Origin: Agromyces tardus
GTDB lineage: Bacteria; Actinomycetota; Actinomycetes; Actinomycetales; Microbacteriaceae
NCBI RefSeq assembly: GCF_003710805.1
Contig: NZ_RHHB01000028.1
Span: 1-40,272 of the forward strand
Length of the DNA stretch: 40,272 bases
Direction of reading: 5' to 3'
Shown piece by piece: positions 1 through 8,309 of the stretch. The notes below the pieces were generated by a model, which ran no database searches, was not told the origin of the DNA, and saw nothing but the letters and a program-made list of their open reading frames with translations. Each line of letters opens with the position of its first letter. The first letter of the stretch is position 1. The position numbers and the translations under genes are program-made.

Positions 1-1
1 G

Positions 2-379
2 CCCGCGGCGCCGGCACCCGCCGACGCCGGGCCCGCGGCCGCCGGTACGGTCACGGCACCGGCCACGGCCCCGGCCCCGGCACGCGCTCCGTGGTACCGC
101 CGCGGCTGGGTGCTCGGCGTCGGCGCCGCAGTGCTCGCGCTGCTCGCCTTCACGAGCGGATTCGTCGCGGGCACTGCGACGAACCTCGTGAACTCGTTCG
201 CGACGCAGACGGCGTTCGGCGACCACGACGGCGACGGCGACGGGTTCGGCCGTCCGGGCCCGGGGGCCTTCCCGGGGCAGGGACAGCCCGGCCGGCCGGG
301 CGGCCCCGGTCAGCTCGACGACGGCGACCAGGACTCCGACGTGCCGGGTCAGTACGACGACGACGGCACGACGAACTGA
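2..379 (+). CDS. C-terminal part of a single-pass membrane protein, 5' end outside window
   Basis: The frame is open from the left edge to a TGA at 377-379, so the true start lies outside. About 36 visible residues before the membrane segment are rich in Ala and Pro, typical of a disordered cytoplasmic arm, and end in a Trp/Arg-containing stop-transfer-like stretch (WYRRGW). A hydrophobic segment follows at about 110-190. The remaining tail is rich in Asp, Gly, Pro and Gln with PGQGQPGRPGG-type low complexity and ends DDDGTTN, so it is probably extracytoplasmic and unstructured. No enzymatic motif is visible. A GTG at 110 could start a shorter 89-residue version, but the open upstream frame with normal composition argues for one longer protein. 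Function unknown. Confidence 0.6.
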   Translation, partial: PAAPAPADAGPAAAGTVTAPATAPAPARAPWYRRGWVLGVGAAVLALLAFTSGFVAGTATNLVNSFATQTAFGDHDGDGDGFGRPGPGAFPGQGQPGRPGGPGQLDDGDQDSDVPGQYDDDGTTN

Positions 380-416
380 CGGCCGAACGTCGGCCGCTCA
401 CCGCCACCGCCACCGC

Positions 417-1136
417 TCAGCGGTACTCGGGGTTCGCCTCGAAGCCGTAGTGCTCGCCGCCGTCCCACTCCGAGCGCACGTTGCCGATCGCGGGGATGCC
501 GCCCGCCTGCTTCAGCAGGTGCGCCAGGTGCATGAGGTTGTAGCTCATGAACGTGGTGTTGCGGTTGGTGAAGTCGTTCTCGGGTCCGCCCGAGCCCTCG
601 TCGAGGTAGCTCGGGCCGGGTCCGGCCTCGCCGATCCACCCCGCGTCGGCGGCCGGCGGGATCGTGTAGCCGATGTGCTGCAGGCTGTAGAGGATGTTCG
701 ACGCGCAGTGCTTGATGCCGTCCTCGTTGCCGGTGATGACCGCGCCGCCGACCTTGCCGTAGTACACGTACTGCCCGCGCTCGTTCTTCTCCCCGCTCAT
801 GGCGTACAGCCGCTCGATGAGCCGCTTCGTCACCGACGAGTTGTCGCCGAGCCAGATCGGGCCGCCCACCACGAGGATGTCGGCCGCGTCCACGAGCGGC
901 CACACCTCCTCGGGCCAGGCGTCGTACTGCCAGCCGTGCTCCCGCATGTCGGGGTAGACCCCCGTGGCGATGTCGTGGTCGATGAGCCGGATGGCGTCGA
1001 CGTGCACGCCGTGGTCGCGCATGAGCTTGATGCTCGCGTCCATGAGCCCCTGCGTATGGCTCACCTCGGGCGAGCGCTTGAGGGTGCAGTTGATGAACAC
1101 CGCGCGGAGATCGCTGTAATCGGGCTGCTCTGCCAT
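417..1136 (-). CDS. Flavodoxin-fold NAD(P)H-dependent FMN reductase family protein
   Basis: A 239-residue protein of the flavodoxin/NADPH-dependent FMN reductase superfamily. Near the N terminus, FINCTLKRSPEVSHT matches the phosphate-binding loop after the first beta strand. ILVVGGPIWLGDNSS fits the second FMN-binding loop, where the P-I-W-L-G pattern marks this family. The segment around YYGKVGGAVITGNEDG fits the third loop. Such cytoplasmic proteins bind FMN and reduce quinones, nitro compounds or other acceptors; the substrate cannot be told here. I chose ATG 1136 over an in-frame start at 1226 because the extra 30 residues look non-coding and a -10-like box TAGGTT lies 7 bases before 1136. 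It follows apt on the same strand, with a hairpin between them, so it is probably its own unit. Confidence 0.85.
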   Translation of the reverse strand: MAEQPDYSDLRAVFINCTLKRSPEVSHTQGLMDASIKLMRDHGVHVDAIRLIDHDIATGVYPDMREHGWQYDAWPEEVWPLVDAADILVVGGPIWLGDNSSVTKRLIERLYAMSGEKNERGQYVYYGKVGGAVITGNEDGIKHCASNILYSLQHIGYTIPPAADAGWIGEAGPGPSYLDEGSGGPENDFTNRNTTFMSYNLMHLAHLLKQAGGIPAIGNVRSEWDGGEHYGFEANPEYR

Positions 1137-1143
1137 GACACCG

Positions 1144-1149
1144 AACCTA
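1144..1149 (-). promoter_or_regulatory. -10 box (TAGGTT) of the flavodoxin-fold gene
   Basis: TAGGTT on the minus strand ends 7 bases before ATG 1136. There is no Shine-Dalgarno sequence between, so the transcript probably begins at or next to the start codon. Confidence 0.5.
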
Positions 1150-1161
1150 GACCCGGTGCGA

Positions 1162-1215
1162 GCGGATGTCGCGGGGTTCGCAGCGAACGCACACGCGGCA
1201 CCGTGCGACATCCGC
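1162..1215 (-). terminator. Probable terminator hairpin after apt
   Basis: Perfect 11-bp inverted repeat: GCGGATGTCGC at 1162-1172 and GCGACATCCGC at 1205-1215, with a smaller GTTCGC/GCGAAC hairpin inside the loop. It lies just past the apt stop codon. There is no clear U tract, as is common in such GC-rich genomes. Confidence 0.5.
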
Positions 1216-1228
1216 CCGGCACCCACCC

Positions 1229-1762
1229 TCAGTACTGGAGCAGGCTGTAGATCTCGTAGCGGTCGCCCAAGCGCGCGCGGCCGCCGAGCTCGGGGAGCTC
1301 GATCGCGACCGAGATGCCCGCGACGTGCCAGCCGGCGCGCTCGACGAGCCGCGCGGCCGCCCCGACGGTGCCGCCGGTGGCGAGCACGTCGTCGACGATG
1401 AGCACCCGCGATCCGGGCGGCAGCTCACCCTCGTGCACCTCGAGCGCGGCGGTGCCGTACTCGAGGCTGTAGTGCTCGGTGAGCACGGCGCGCGGCAGCT
1501 TGCCGGCCTTGCGCACCGGCAGCAGGCCCGCTCCGCAGAGGGCGGATGCCGCGCCGGCGAGCAGGAATCCGCGCGCCTCGACGCCCGCGAGGTAGTCGAA
1601 CCGTCCCGCGAACGGCGCCGTGAGCGCCTCGGCGAGCGCGTGGAACGCCGGCCCGTCGGCGAACACGGGCGTGAGGTCGCGGAACTGCACGCCGGGCTCC
1701 GGGAAGTCGGGGATGACCGCGATCCGTGCCTCGACGAGGGCGCGCGCCTGCTGCTCGTTCAC
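1229..1762 (-). CDS. apt: Adenine phosphoribosyltransferase
   Basis: Converts adenine and PRPP to AMP and pyrophosphate in cytoplasmic purine salvage. The 177-residue length is normal for the family. The type I phosphoribosyltransferase PRPP loop is clear: VLIVDDVLATGGT at about residues 122-134. The N-terminal region carries PDFPEPGVQFRDLTPV, typical of Apt, and VEARGFLLAGAAS matches the conserved substrate-loop strand. The start is GTG 1762: a -10-like TAGCCT lies only 6 bases upstream, which points to a leaderless transcript and rules out a longer protein. It is divergent from the DUF3817 gene. A palindromic hairpin follows its stop codon. Assignment is secure. Confidence 0.96.
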   Translation of the reverse strand: MNEQQARALVEARIAVIPDFPEPGVQFRDLTPVFADGPAFHALAEALTAPFAGRFDYLAGVEARGFLLAGAASALCGAGLLPVRKAGKLPRAVLTEHYSLEYGTAALEVHEGELPPGSRVLIVDDVLATGGTVGAAARLVERAGWHVAGISVAIELPELGGRARLGDRYEIYSLLQY

Positions 1763-1768
1763 CGGTTC

Positions 1769-1774
1769 AGGCTA
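1769..1774 (-). promoter_or_regulatory. -10 box (TAGCCT) of apt
   Basis: TAGCCT on the minus strand, preceded by TA, ends 6 bases before GTG 1762. No ribosome binding site fits between, so the message is probably leaderless. Confidence 0.55.
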
Positions 1775-1894
1775 TATCCGGATGCGGCACGGCGGGCGGC
1801 ATCGCGGCATCCGCTCAATCGTTCGTTCGATGCCGGCGCCCGTGCCCGCTTGCGAGGATGGGAGCACCCCCCTGTTCCTGCCCCCTGGAGTCCC

Positions 1895-2353
1895 GTGTCC
1901 CCGAAGCAGCTGTTCCGCGGCCTCGCCCTCGCCGAAGCCGTCACCTGGACGATCCTCATCACCGCCCTCATCCTCCGCGCCACCGCGGGGCTCGACCTCG
2001 TGGTCGTGGGCGGCTCGATCCACGGATTCGTCTTCCTCACCTACGCGGCCATCGTGCTGCTCGTCGGCGTGAACCAGCGCTGGAGCATCGGCCTCATGGC
2101 GCTCGGCGTCGTGACCGCGATCGTGCCGTACGCGACGATCCCGTTCGAGCTCTGGCTCGTGAAGCGCGGCCGGCTCGAGGGCGACTGGCGCCGCGAGGCG
2201 GGCGAGCACCCGGCCGACGGCAACGTCGTGAACCGGCTGCTGCGCTGGGGGCTCGGGCGTCCGGTGCTGCTCACGGTGCTCGGCGTCGTCGGCGTCGCGG
2301 CGGTGTTCACGGCGCTGCTGATCGTGGGCCCGCCCGGGGGCCGCGAGGCCTGA
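1895..2353 (+). CDS. DUF3817 family integral membrane protein
   Basis: A 152-residue membrane protein. After the short N terminus SPKQLFRGLALAEAVTW there are about four hydrophobic segments: residues near 15-35 (ending before the Gly-Ser-Ile-His motif), 40-60, 65-85 and one near the C terminus (about 125-147). The GGSIHGFVFLTYA stretch and the LALAEA start match the DUF3817 family of small actinobacterial membrane proteins, whose function is not known. The start is GTG 1895, supported by a GGAG at 1887-1890; longer in-frame extensions upstream lack sensible protein sequence. It stands alone, divergent from apt, and is followed by a 22-bp palindrome that could end its transcript. Confidence 0.8.
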   Translation: MSPKQLFRGLALAEAVTWTILITALILRATAGLDLVVVGGSIHGFVFLTYAAIVLLVGVNQRWSIGLMALGVVTAIVPYATIPFELWLVKRGRLEGDWRREAGEHPADGNVVNRLLRWGLGRPVLLTVLGVVGVAAVFTALLIVGPPGGREA

Positions 2354-2379
2354 GTCGCGGGCGGCGAAGCCGGACGGGC

Positions 2380-2401
2380 AGCGGATGCCGCGGCATCCGC
2401 T
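2380..2401 (+). terminator. Perfect 22-bp palindrome, possible terminator
   Basis: AGCGGATGCCG followed directly by its exact complement CGGCATCCGCT. It lies 27 bases after the DUF3817 stop. It is the fully palindromic form of the GGATGCC word that recurs all over the window, so termination is only one possible role. Confidence 0.4.
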
Positions 2402-2434
2402 CGCCCGAACCCGCACGCTCGCGCGCCGACGCGA

Positions 2435-2440
2435 GACAAT
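2435..2440 (+). promoter_or_regulatory. -10 box (GACAAT) of the shikimate-dehydrogenase-like gene
   Basis: GACAAT ends 6 bases before ATG 2447, in the same arrangement as other leaderless starts here. Confidence 0.4.
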
Positions 2441-2446
2441 GAGGGC

Positions 2447-3262
2447 ATGCCCATCCTGAACAAGGACATGTCGGTCTGCATCTCGCTCGCGGGCCGGCCG
2501 TCGAACCTCGGCACCCGGTTCCACAACTTCCTCTACGACGAGCTCGGCCTGAACTTCCTCTACAAGGCGTTCACGACCGACGACATCGAGGGGGCCGTGC
2601 GCGCCATCCGCGCGCTCGGGATCCGCGGCTGCTCGGTGTCGATGCCGTTCAAGGAGGCCGTGATCCCGCTCGTCGACGTCATGGAGGAGTCGGCCGCGGC
2701 CATCGAGTCGGTCAACACCATCGTGAACGACGACGGCGTGCTCACCGCCTCGAACACCGACTACGAGGCGATCGCCGAGCTCATCGCGGAGCACGCCCTC
2801 GACCCGCGGCAGCGCGTGCTCGTGCGCGGCTCGGGCGGCATGGCGAAGGCCGTCGTCGCGGCGTTCCGCGGGGCGGGCTTCGACGACCTCACCGTCGTCG
2901 CCCGCAACGAGGCCGCGGGCCGCGCGATCGCCGACAAGTACGGCTACCGGTGGGTCGCCGACGACCCCGAGCCCGACTTCGACCTCATCGTCAACGTGAC
3001 CCCGCTCGGCATGCACGGGGCGGATGCCGCGGCGCTCGCGTTCACGCTCCCGTTCATCCGGCGCGCGACCACGGTGTTCGACGTGGTGGCGTTCCCCGCC
3101 GAGACGCCGCTCATCGCCGAGGCCCGCCGCGCGGGCAAGCGCGTGATCACGGGCGCCGAGGTGATCGCCCTGCAGGCCGCCCGCCAGTTCGAGCGGTACA
3201 CGGGCGTGCGGCTCACCCGCGACCAGGTCGACCGCGCGGCGGCGTTCTCGCGGGCGGGGTAG
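2447..3262 (+). CDS. Shikimate 5-dehydrogenase-like oxidoreductase
   Basis: A 271-residue cytoplasmic NAD(P)-dependent enzyme of the shikimate/quinate dehydrogenase superfamily. The substrate-domain lysine is in SVSMPFKE (Lys69) and the paired aspartate in NTDYEA (Asp105), the two catalytic residues of this family; Asn90 in ESVNTIV is also conserved. The nucleotide loop reads GSGGMAKAV instead of the usual GAGGAA. The N terminus, MPILNKDMSVCISLAGRPSN, resembles the SDH-like subgroup typified by Haemophilus HI0607 rather than classical AroE, so the real substrate may not be shikimate. No aromatic pathway gene is adjacent; purL follows 96 bases downstream with its own promoter. I leave the symbol empty because a true AroE may lie elsewhere. 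Confidence 0.85.
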   Translation: MPILNKDMSVCISLAGRPSNLGTRFHNFLYDELGLNFLYKAFTTDDIEGAVRAIRALGIRGCSVSMPFKEAVIPLVDVMEESAAAIESVNTIVNDDGVLTASNTDYEAIAELIAEHALDPRQRVLVRGSGGMAKAVVAAFRGAGFDDLTVVARNEAAGRAIADKYGYRWVADDPEPDFDLIVNVTPLGMHGADAAALAFTLPFIRRATTVFDVVAFPAETPLIAEARRAGKRVITGAEVIALQAARQFERYTGVRLTRDQVDRAAAFSRAG

Positions 3263-3290
3263 CCCCGGTCACGGCGCGCAGGGCGCCCGG

Positions 3291-3296
3291 TAGACT
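3291..3296 (+). promoter_or_regulatory. Likely -10 box (TAGACT) of purL
   Basis: TAGACT lies 62 bases before GTG 3359, which would give a leader of about 55 bases. No good -35 box is visible. I see no recognisable riboswitch in the short leader. Confidence 0.4.
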
Positions 3297-3358
3297 TGCG
3301 GGGTCCGGCATCCGCCCCGCGGCATCCGCCCGCCGCCGTTCTCTGGAGCTCGCCACTC

Positions 3359-5701
<2,343 letters not shown>

Positions 5702-5731
5702 CGCCTGCGGGCGGGGTCGACGGGCGCGCGG

Positions 5732-6274
5732 ATGCCGGCTGACGGGGAGCTCGAGGATCGTCGGCAGACGTATCCCGAGGCGTACGCGGCAGCCCACGGC
5801 GCCTTCGCGCTGATCCCCGCTGCCTACGTGTTCCTGCTCGACGGACGCCGCGTGCTGCTGCAGCGCCGGGCGAACACGGGGTTCTACGACGGGTGGTGGG
5901 CGGCCGCGGCCGCCGGGCACGTCGAAGCGGGCGAGTCGGTGTTCGCGACCGCGGTGCGCGAGACCGCCGAGGAGCTCGGGGTCGCGATCGCGGAGTCCGA
6001 CCTCGAGCCGCTGACGGCGATGCATCGCACGGCGCCCACCGGGCTGCCGGTCGACCAGCGCATCGACGTGTTCTTCGCCTGCACGCGCTGGAGCGGCATC
6101 CCGGCGCTGCAGGAGGACAAGGCCACCGAGCTCGCGTGGTTCGACCTCGACGCCCTGCCCGACCGCGTCGTGCACCATGAGCGTTTCGTGCTCGACGGGC
6201 TGCGCGACGGCGGGCTGCCTGCGGTCATGGCGTTCGGATTCGGCGCCGACGACGCCCGCGGCGGTGGGACCTGA
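5732..6274 (+). CDS. NUDIX hydrolase
   Basis: A 180-residue protein with a full Nudix box, GX5EX7REXXEEXG, starting at GHVEAGES and reading RETAEELG in its second half; the glutamates of the REXXEE core bind the catalytic divalent metal. NUDIX enzymes split nucleoside diphosphates linked to another group; the sequence does not show which substrate. Before the box, RRVLLQRRANTGFYDGWW is the usual lead-in strand of housecleaning MutT-like members. ATG 5732 is the first sensible start, 30 bases after purL, with no strong ribosome site. The small membrane gene starts only 2 bases after its stop, so the two are co-transcribed. Confidence 0.9.
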   Translation: MPADGELEDRRQTYPEAYAAAHGAFALIPAAYVFLLDGRRVLLQRRANTGFYDGWWAAAAAGHVEAGESVFATAVRETAEELGVAIAESDLEPLTAMHRTAPTGLPVDQRIDVFFACTRWSGIPALQEDKATELAWFDLDALPDRVVHHERFVLDGLRDGGLPAVMAFGFGADDARGGGT

Positions 6275-6276
6275 CG

Positions 6277-6516
6277 ATGGAGGCCGTCATCGGATGGCTC
6301 GCCGCGCTCTTCGCGGCGACGATCGTCGTCGCCATGGCCGTACGCGCCGTACGCACGCGCCGCGGCTCCCGCCTGCGCGCGGCCTTCGGCCCGCTGATGG
6401 GCGCGGGCGAGGCCTATCAGGAGCTGCACACCGGTCAGCGCGGCCTGCGAGACTCGGTGATCGAGTCGATCCAGGAGCAGGAGCAGCGCCCGTCGCGCAC
6501 CGACGACGACCGCTGA
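6277..6516 (+). CDS. Small single-pass membrane protein, unknown function
   Basis: A 79-residue protein with one hydrophobic segment at residues 3-24, followed by a basic stretch (RAVRTRRGSRLR) that should face the cytoplasm, and a polar C-terminal half rich in Gln, Glu and Asp. It starts 2 bases after the NUDIX stop codon, so translation is probably coupled. I do not recognise a family. It ends 18 bases before the convergent unknown gene on the other strand. Confidence 0.6.
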   Translation: MEAVIGWLAALFAATIVVAMAVRAVRTRRGSRLRAAFGPLMGAGEAYQELHTGQRGLRDSVIESIQEQEQRPSRTDDDR

Positions 6517-6534
6517 CCGGGGAGCCTGCCCGGC

Positions 6535-7101
6535 CTACGCGCCCTGGGGCGGGTGCGCCAGCAGGTCGACGCGGTCGGCGAGGTAGGCGCCGAGCGGGAT
6601 GACCGCATCGGCGCGGGCCGGGTCCCAGCGCACGACGACCTCGGGTCGCCGGTCGACCTCGGCGAGCGCGAGCGGACCGACCCCCGCGCGCAGCGATTCG
6701 ACGTCGAGCGGCAGGGGCGGCGCGTCGAAGACCACCGTCTCGCCCTCGGCGATGCCGCCCTTCACGGCGGCGGCGCGGTAGGCGCGCTGCTCGGCGACGG
6801 CGTTCGCGGGAACGCTCTTGCGGGCGGGCCGCTCGGCGCGCACCACACGTCCCGTCGCGTACAGGCGACCCTCCGCGTCGAGCAGCAGCGCCCCGAGCCG
6901 CCAGATCCGGCCCGCCGGCGTCATCCTGGCCGCGCGGGGCAGCCCGAGCACGCGGCGCTCCGGCACGAAATCGGCGAGCACTTCGCTGCGAGCGGATGCC
7001 GCGGCGAGCTCCGCGACCGCGTGCGCGACGAGCCGGCGGGCGCGCGCCACGGCTGCCTCGTCGGCGGTCGCGTCTGCGACGTCGTCGGCGGCATCGGTCA
7101 T
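6535..7101 (-). CDS. Conserved protein of unknown function
   Basis: A 188-residue soluble protein rich in Ala and Arg. The first 40 residues are acidic and helical. The middle contains RIWRLGALLLDAEGRLYATGR, which reads like a beta-rich core that handles a small ligand, followed by an Arg-rich helix (EQRAYRAAAVKGG) and a C-terminal PLGAYLADRVDLL. I recall similar proteins in other Microbacteriaceae, some labelled glutaminase, but no serine-lysine glutaminase motif is visible and I do not support that name. ATG 7101 is chosen because a TAGGCT box lies 7 bases upstream; in-frame codons further upstream run through the divergent promoter region. Function unknown. Confidence 0.7.
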   Translation of the reverse strand: MTDAADDVADATADEAAVARARRLVAHAVAELAAASARSEVLADFVPERRVLGLPRAARMTPAGRIWRLGALLLDAEGRLYATGRVVRAERPARKSVPANAVAEQRAYRAAAVKGGIAEGETVVFDAPPLPLDVESLRAGVGPLALAEVDRRPEVVVRWDPARADAVIPLGAYLADRVDLLAHPPQGA

Positions 7102-7108
7102 GCCGACG

Positions 7109-7114
7109 AGCCTA
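7109..7114 (-). promoter_or_regulatory. -10 box (TAGGCT) of the unknown gene ending at 6535
   Basis: TAGGCT on the minus strand ends 7 bases before ATG 7101, again a leaderless arrangement. Confidence 0.5.
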
Positions 7115-7204
7115 CGTCGACACCGCGACCGAGGCCCCAGCGGAACCCGCCGCGAACGCGGCATCCGCTCGTCGCGGCCCTGCAGCGCGAGCGCGGCGCC
7201 GGAA

Positions 7205-7221
7205 TCATCCGCTTCGGGTGA
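7205..7221 (+). promoter_or_regulatory. 17-bp palindrome, putative operator of the LAL regulator (site B)
   Basis: TCATCCG-CTT-CGGGTGA: two 7-base arms with one mismatch. It lies 77 bases before the DUF6325-like start. A near twin (TCACTCG-ATC-CGGGTGA) lies at 11058-11074 at the other end of this locus, and the flanks match as well (GyGGTC follows both). The location and pairing suggest binding by the LuxR-type regulator encoded between them; this is inference. Confidence 0.45.
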
Positions 7222-7297
7222 CGCGGTCCGGCGGCCGGCGGAGGAACGTGGGACCAGCGGCGGCACCCCGCCACCGCAGGCAACCTGCAGAGGACTG

Positions 7298-7816
7298 ATG
7301 GACATGACCGAGTATTCACTGGACGACCTCGGACCCGTTGACTTCCTCGTCATCGAGTTCCCCGAGGGCCAGTCGAACTTCACCGGCGAGATCGCGGAGG
7401 AGCTGGTGAACCTCGTCGAGGCCGGCACCATCCGCCTCATCGACGCGATCATCCTGACGAAGGACGAGGACGGGACGGTCGACGCGCTCGAACTCTCGGA
7501 CGCGGGCGACCTCGGCGCCCTCGTCGAACTCGAGGCCGAACTCGCCGAGCTGCTCGCGGCCGACGACGTCGTGAACCTCGCGCACGCGATGGAACCGGGC
7601 AGCATCGCCGGCGTCATCGTCTACGAGAACATCTGGGCCGCGCCGTTCGCCGCCGCGGCGCGCCGCGCGGGCGGGCAGCTCATCGCGAACGGGCGGATCC
7701 CGATCCAGGCGATCATCGCCTCGATCGAGGCCGACGAGGCACTCGAGACCGACGCGGCGTCGGGGGCCGAGGCGACCGGTGGGGCCGACGAGGCCCTCGA
7801 GACGACAGGAGCATGA
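7298..7816 (+). CDS. DUF6325-like protein
   Basis: A 172-residue protein beginning with GPVDFLVIEFPEGQ and FTGEIAEELVNLVEAGTIRLID, the typical opening of the actinobacterial DUF6325 family (earlier grouped with DUF1269). AMEPGSIAGVIVYENIWAAP in the middle is also typical: such proteins have an N-terminal alpha-beta unit, an acidic helix, then a Trp-containing helix and an Ala-rich arm. The last 30 residues are low-complexity Ala, Glu and Thr. Function is not known; related genes occur with SHOCT proteins and LuxR regulators, as here. ATG 7298 lies 4 bases after AGAGG; a second ATG at 7304 is the alternative start. The repeat-protein gene begins 1 base after its stop, so they form an operon. 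Confidence 0.75.
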   Translation: MDMTEYSLDDLGPVDFLVIEFPEGQSNFTGEIAEELVNLVEAGTIRLIDAIILTKDEDGTVDALELSDAGDLGALVELEAELAELLAADDVVNLAHAMEPGSIAGVIVYENIWAAPFAAAARRAGGQLIANGRIPIQAIIASIEADEALETDAASGAEATGGADEALETTGA

Positions 7817-7817
7817 G

Positions 7818-8030
7818 ATGCCACTGAGAGCAGCACGAGTCGGACGGGTCGGCGTCGTCGGCGCCCCCGTCGCCAAGGCCGCCGTCGTGGGGGCGGCCGT
7901 GTCTCCGGGGCGTTCCCCGGTCGCGAAGGCCGCCGTGGTCGGCGCCGCCGTCACCCCGGGGCGTTCCCCGGTCGCGAAGGCCGCCGTGGTCGGCGCAGCG
8001 GTGACACCCGGGCGCAGACGACGCATCTAG
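7818..8030 (+). CDS. Small protein built of three 17-residue tandem repeats
   Basis: A 70-residue protein. After a basic N terminus (MPLRAARVGRVGVVG), residues 16-66 are three nearly identical copies of the unit SPVAKAAVVGAAVTPGR; copy 1 has A and S in place of the first S and the T. The tail is RRRI. The units mix hydrophobic AAVVGAAV with a basic PGR, so it might be membrane-active or bind acidic partners, but I recognise no family. Third-position differences among copies preserve the protein, which argues for a real gene. It begins 1 base after the stop of the DUF6325-like gene. A strong hairpin follows its stop. Confidence 0.6.
   Translation: MPLRAARVGRVGVVGAPVAKAAVVGAAVSPGRSPVAKAAVVGAAVTPGRSPVAKAAVVGAAVTPGRRRRI
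7863..8015 (+). repeat. Three 51-bp tandem repeats inside the small repeat protein gene
   Basis: Units at 7863-7913, 7914-7964 and 7965-8015. Units 2 and 3 are nearly identical at the start. Each junction carries CCGGGGCGTTCCCCGG (7905-7920 and 7956-7971), itself a hairpin with a CGTT loop. Confidence 0.85.
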
Positions 8031-8037
8031 ACGAATC

Positions 8038-8076
8038 CCTCCGCGGCCGAGCGGAACGGGGCCGCGGCCGCGGAGG
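8038..8076 (+). promoter_or_regulatory. Hairpin covering the GGAGG ribosome site of the next gene
   Basis: CCTCCGCGGCC (8038-8048) pairs perfectly with GGCCGCGGAGG (8066-8076). The second arm contains the GGAGG that lies 14 bases before ATG 8091; a second G-rich stretch at 8080-8084 stays free. It could end the upstream transcript or hold down translation of the 72-residue protein. Confidence 0.45.
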
Positions 8077-8090
8077 ATCGGGGGAATGAC

Positions 8091-8309
8091 ATGAGCGTCG
8101 AGACGTTCGACATCGTCGTGCGGGGCGAACTCGGCCCGATGATCACCGACGAGCTCGAGGGGTTCGACGTGGTCTCACGCGAGCTGGGGACGACGCACCT
8201 GCGGGGGCAGGTGCCCGACCAGGCACGGCTCGTCGGACTCCTCGACCTCCTGCGCGGGTTCAACGTGGAGATCGAGTCGGTCACGCACGTGCTCGCTCCA
8301 CCCGGCTGA
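8091..8309 (+). CDS. Conserved 72-residue protein, unknown function
   Basis: A short soluble protein with an alternating strand-helix pattern: FDIVVRGELGP, then LEGFDVVSRELGTTHLRGQVPDQARLVGLLDLLRGFNVEIESVTHV. The ELGTTHLRGQVPDQARL stretch is similar to small proteins I recall in other actinobacteria, and the layout suggests a one-domain beta-alpha-beta fold of ACT or ferredoxin-like type; that is inference from pattern only. It sits between the repeat-protein gene and the LAL regulator and overlaps the 3' end of the regulator gene by 29 bases, tail to tail. Confidence 0.6.
   Translation: MSVETFDIVVRGELGPMITDELEGFDVVSRELGTTHLRGQVPDQARLVGLLDLLRGFNVEIESVTHVLAPPG

Noticed and set aside
3297..3358. 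Purine riboswitch in the purL leader
   Set aside because: The leader is about 55 bases and shows no conserved purine aptamer core.
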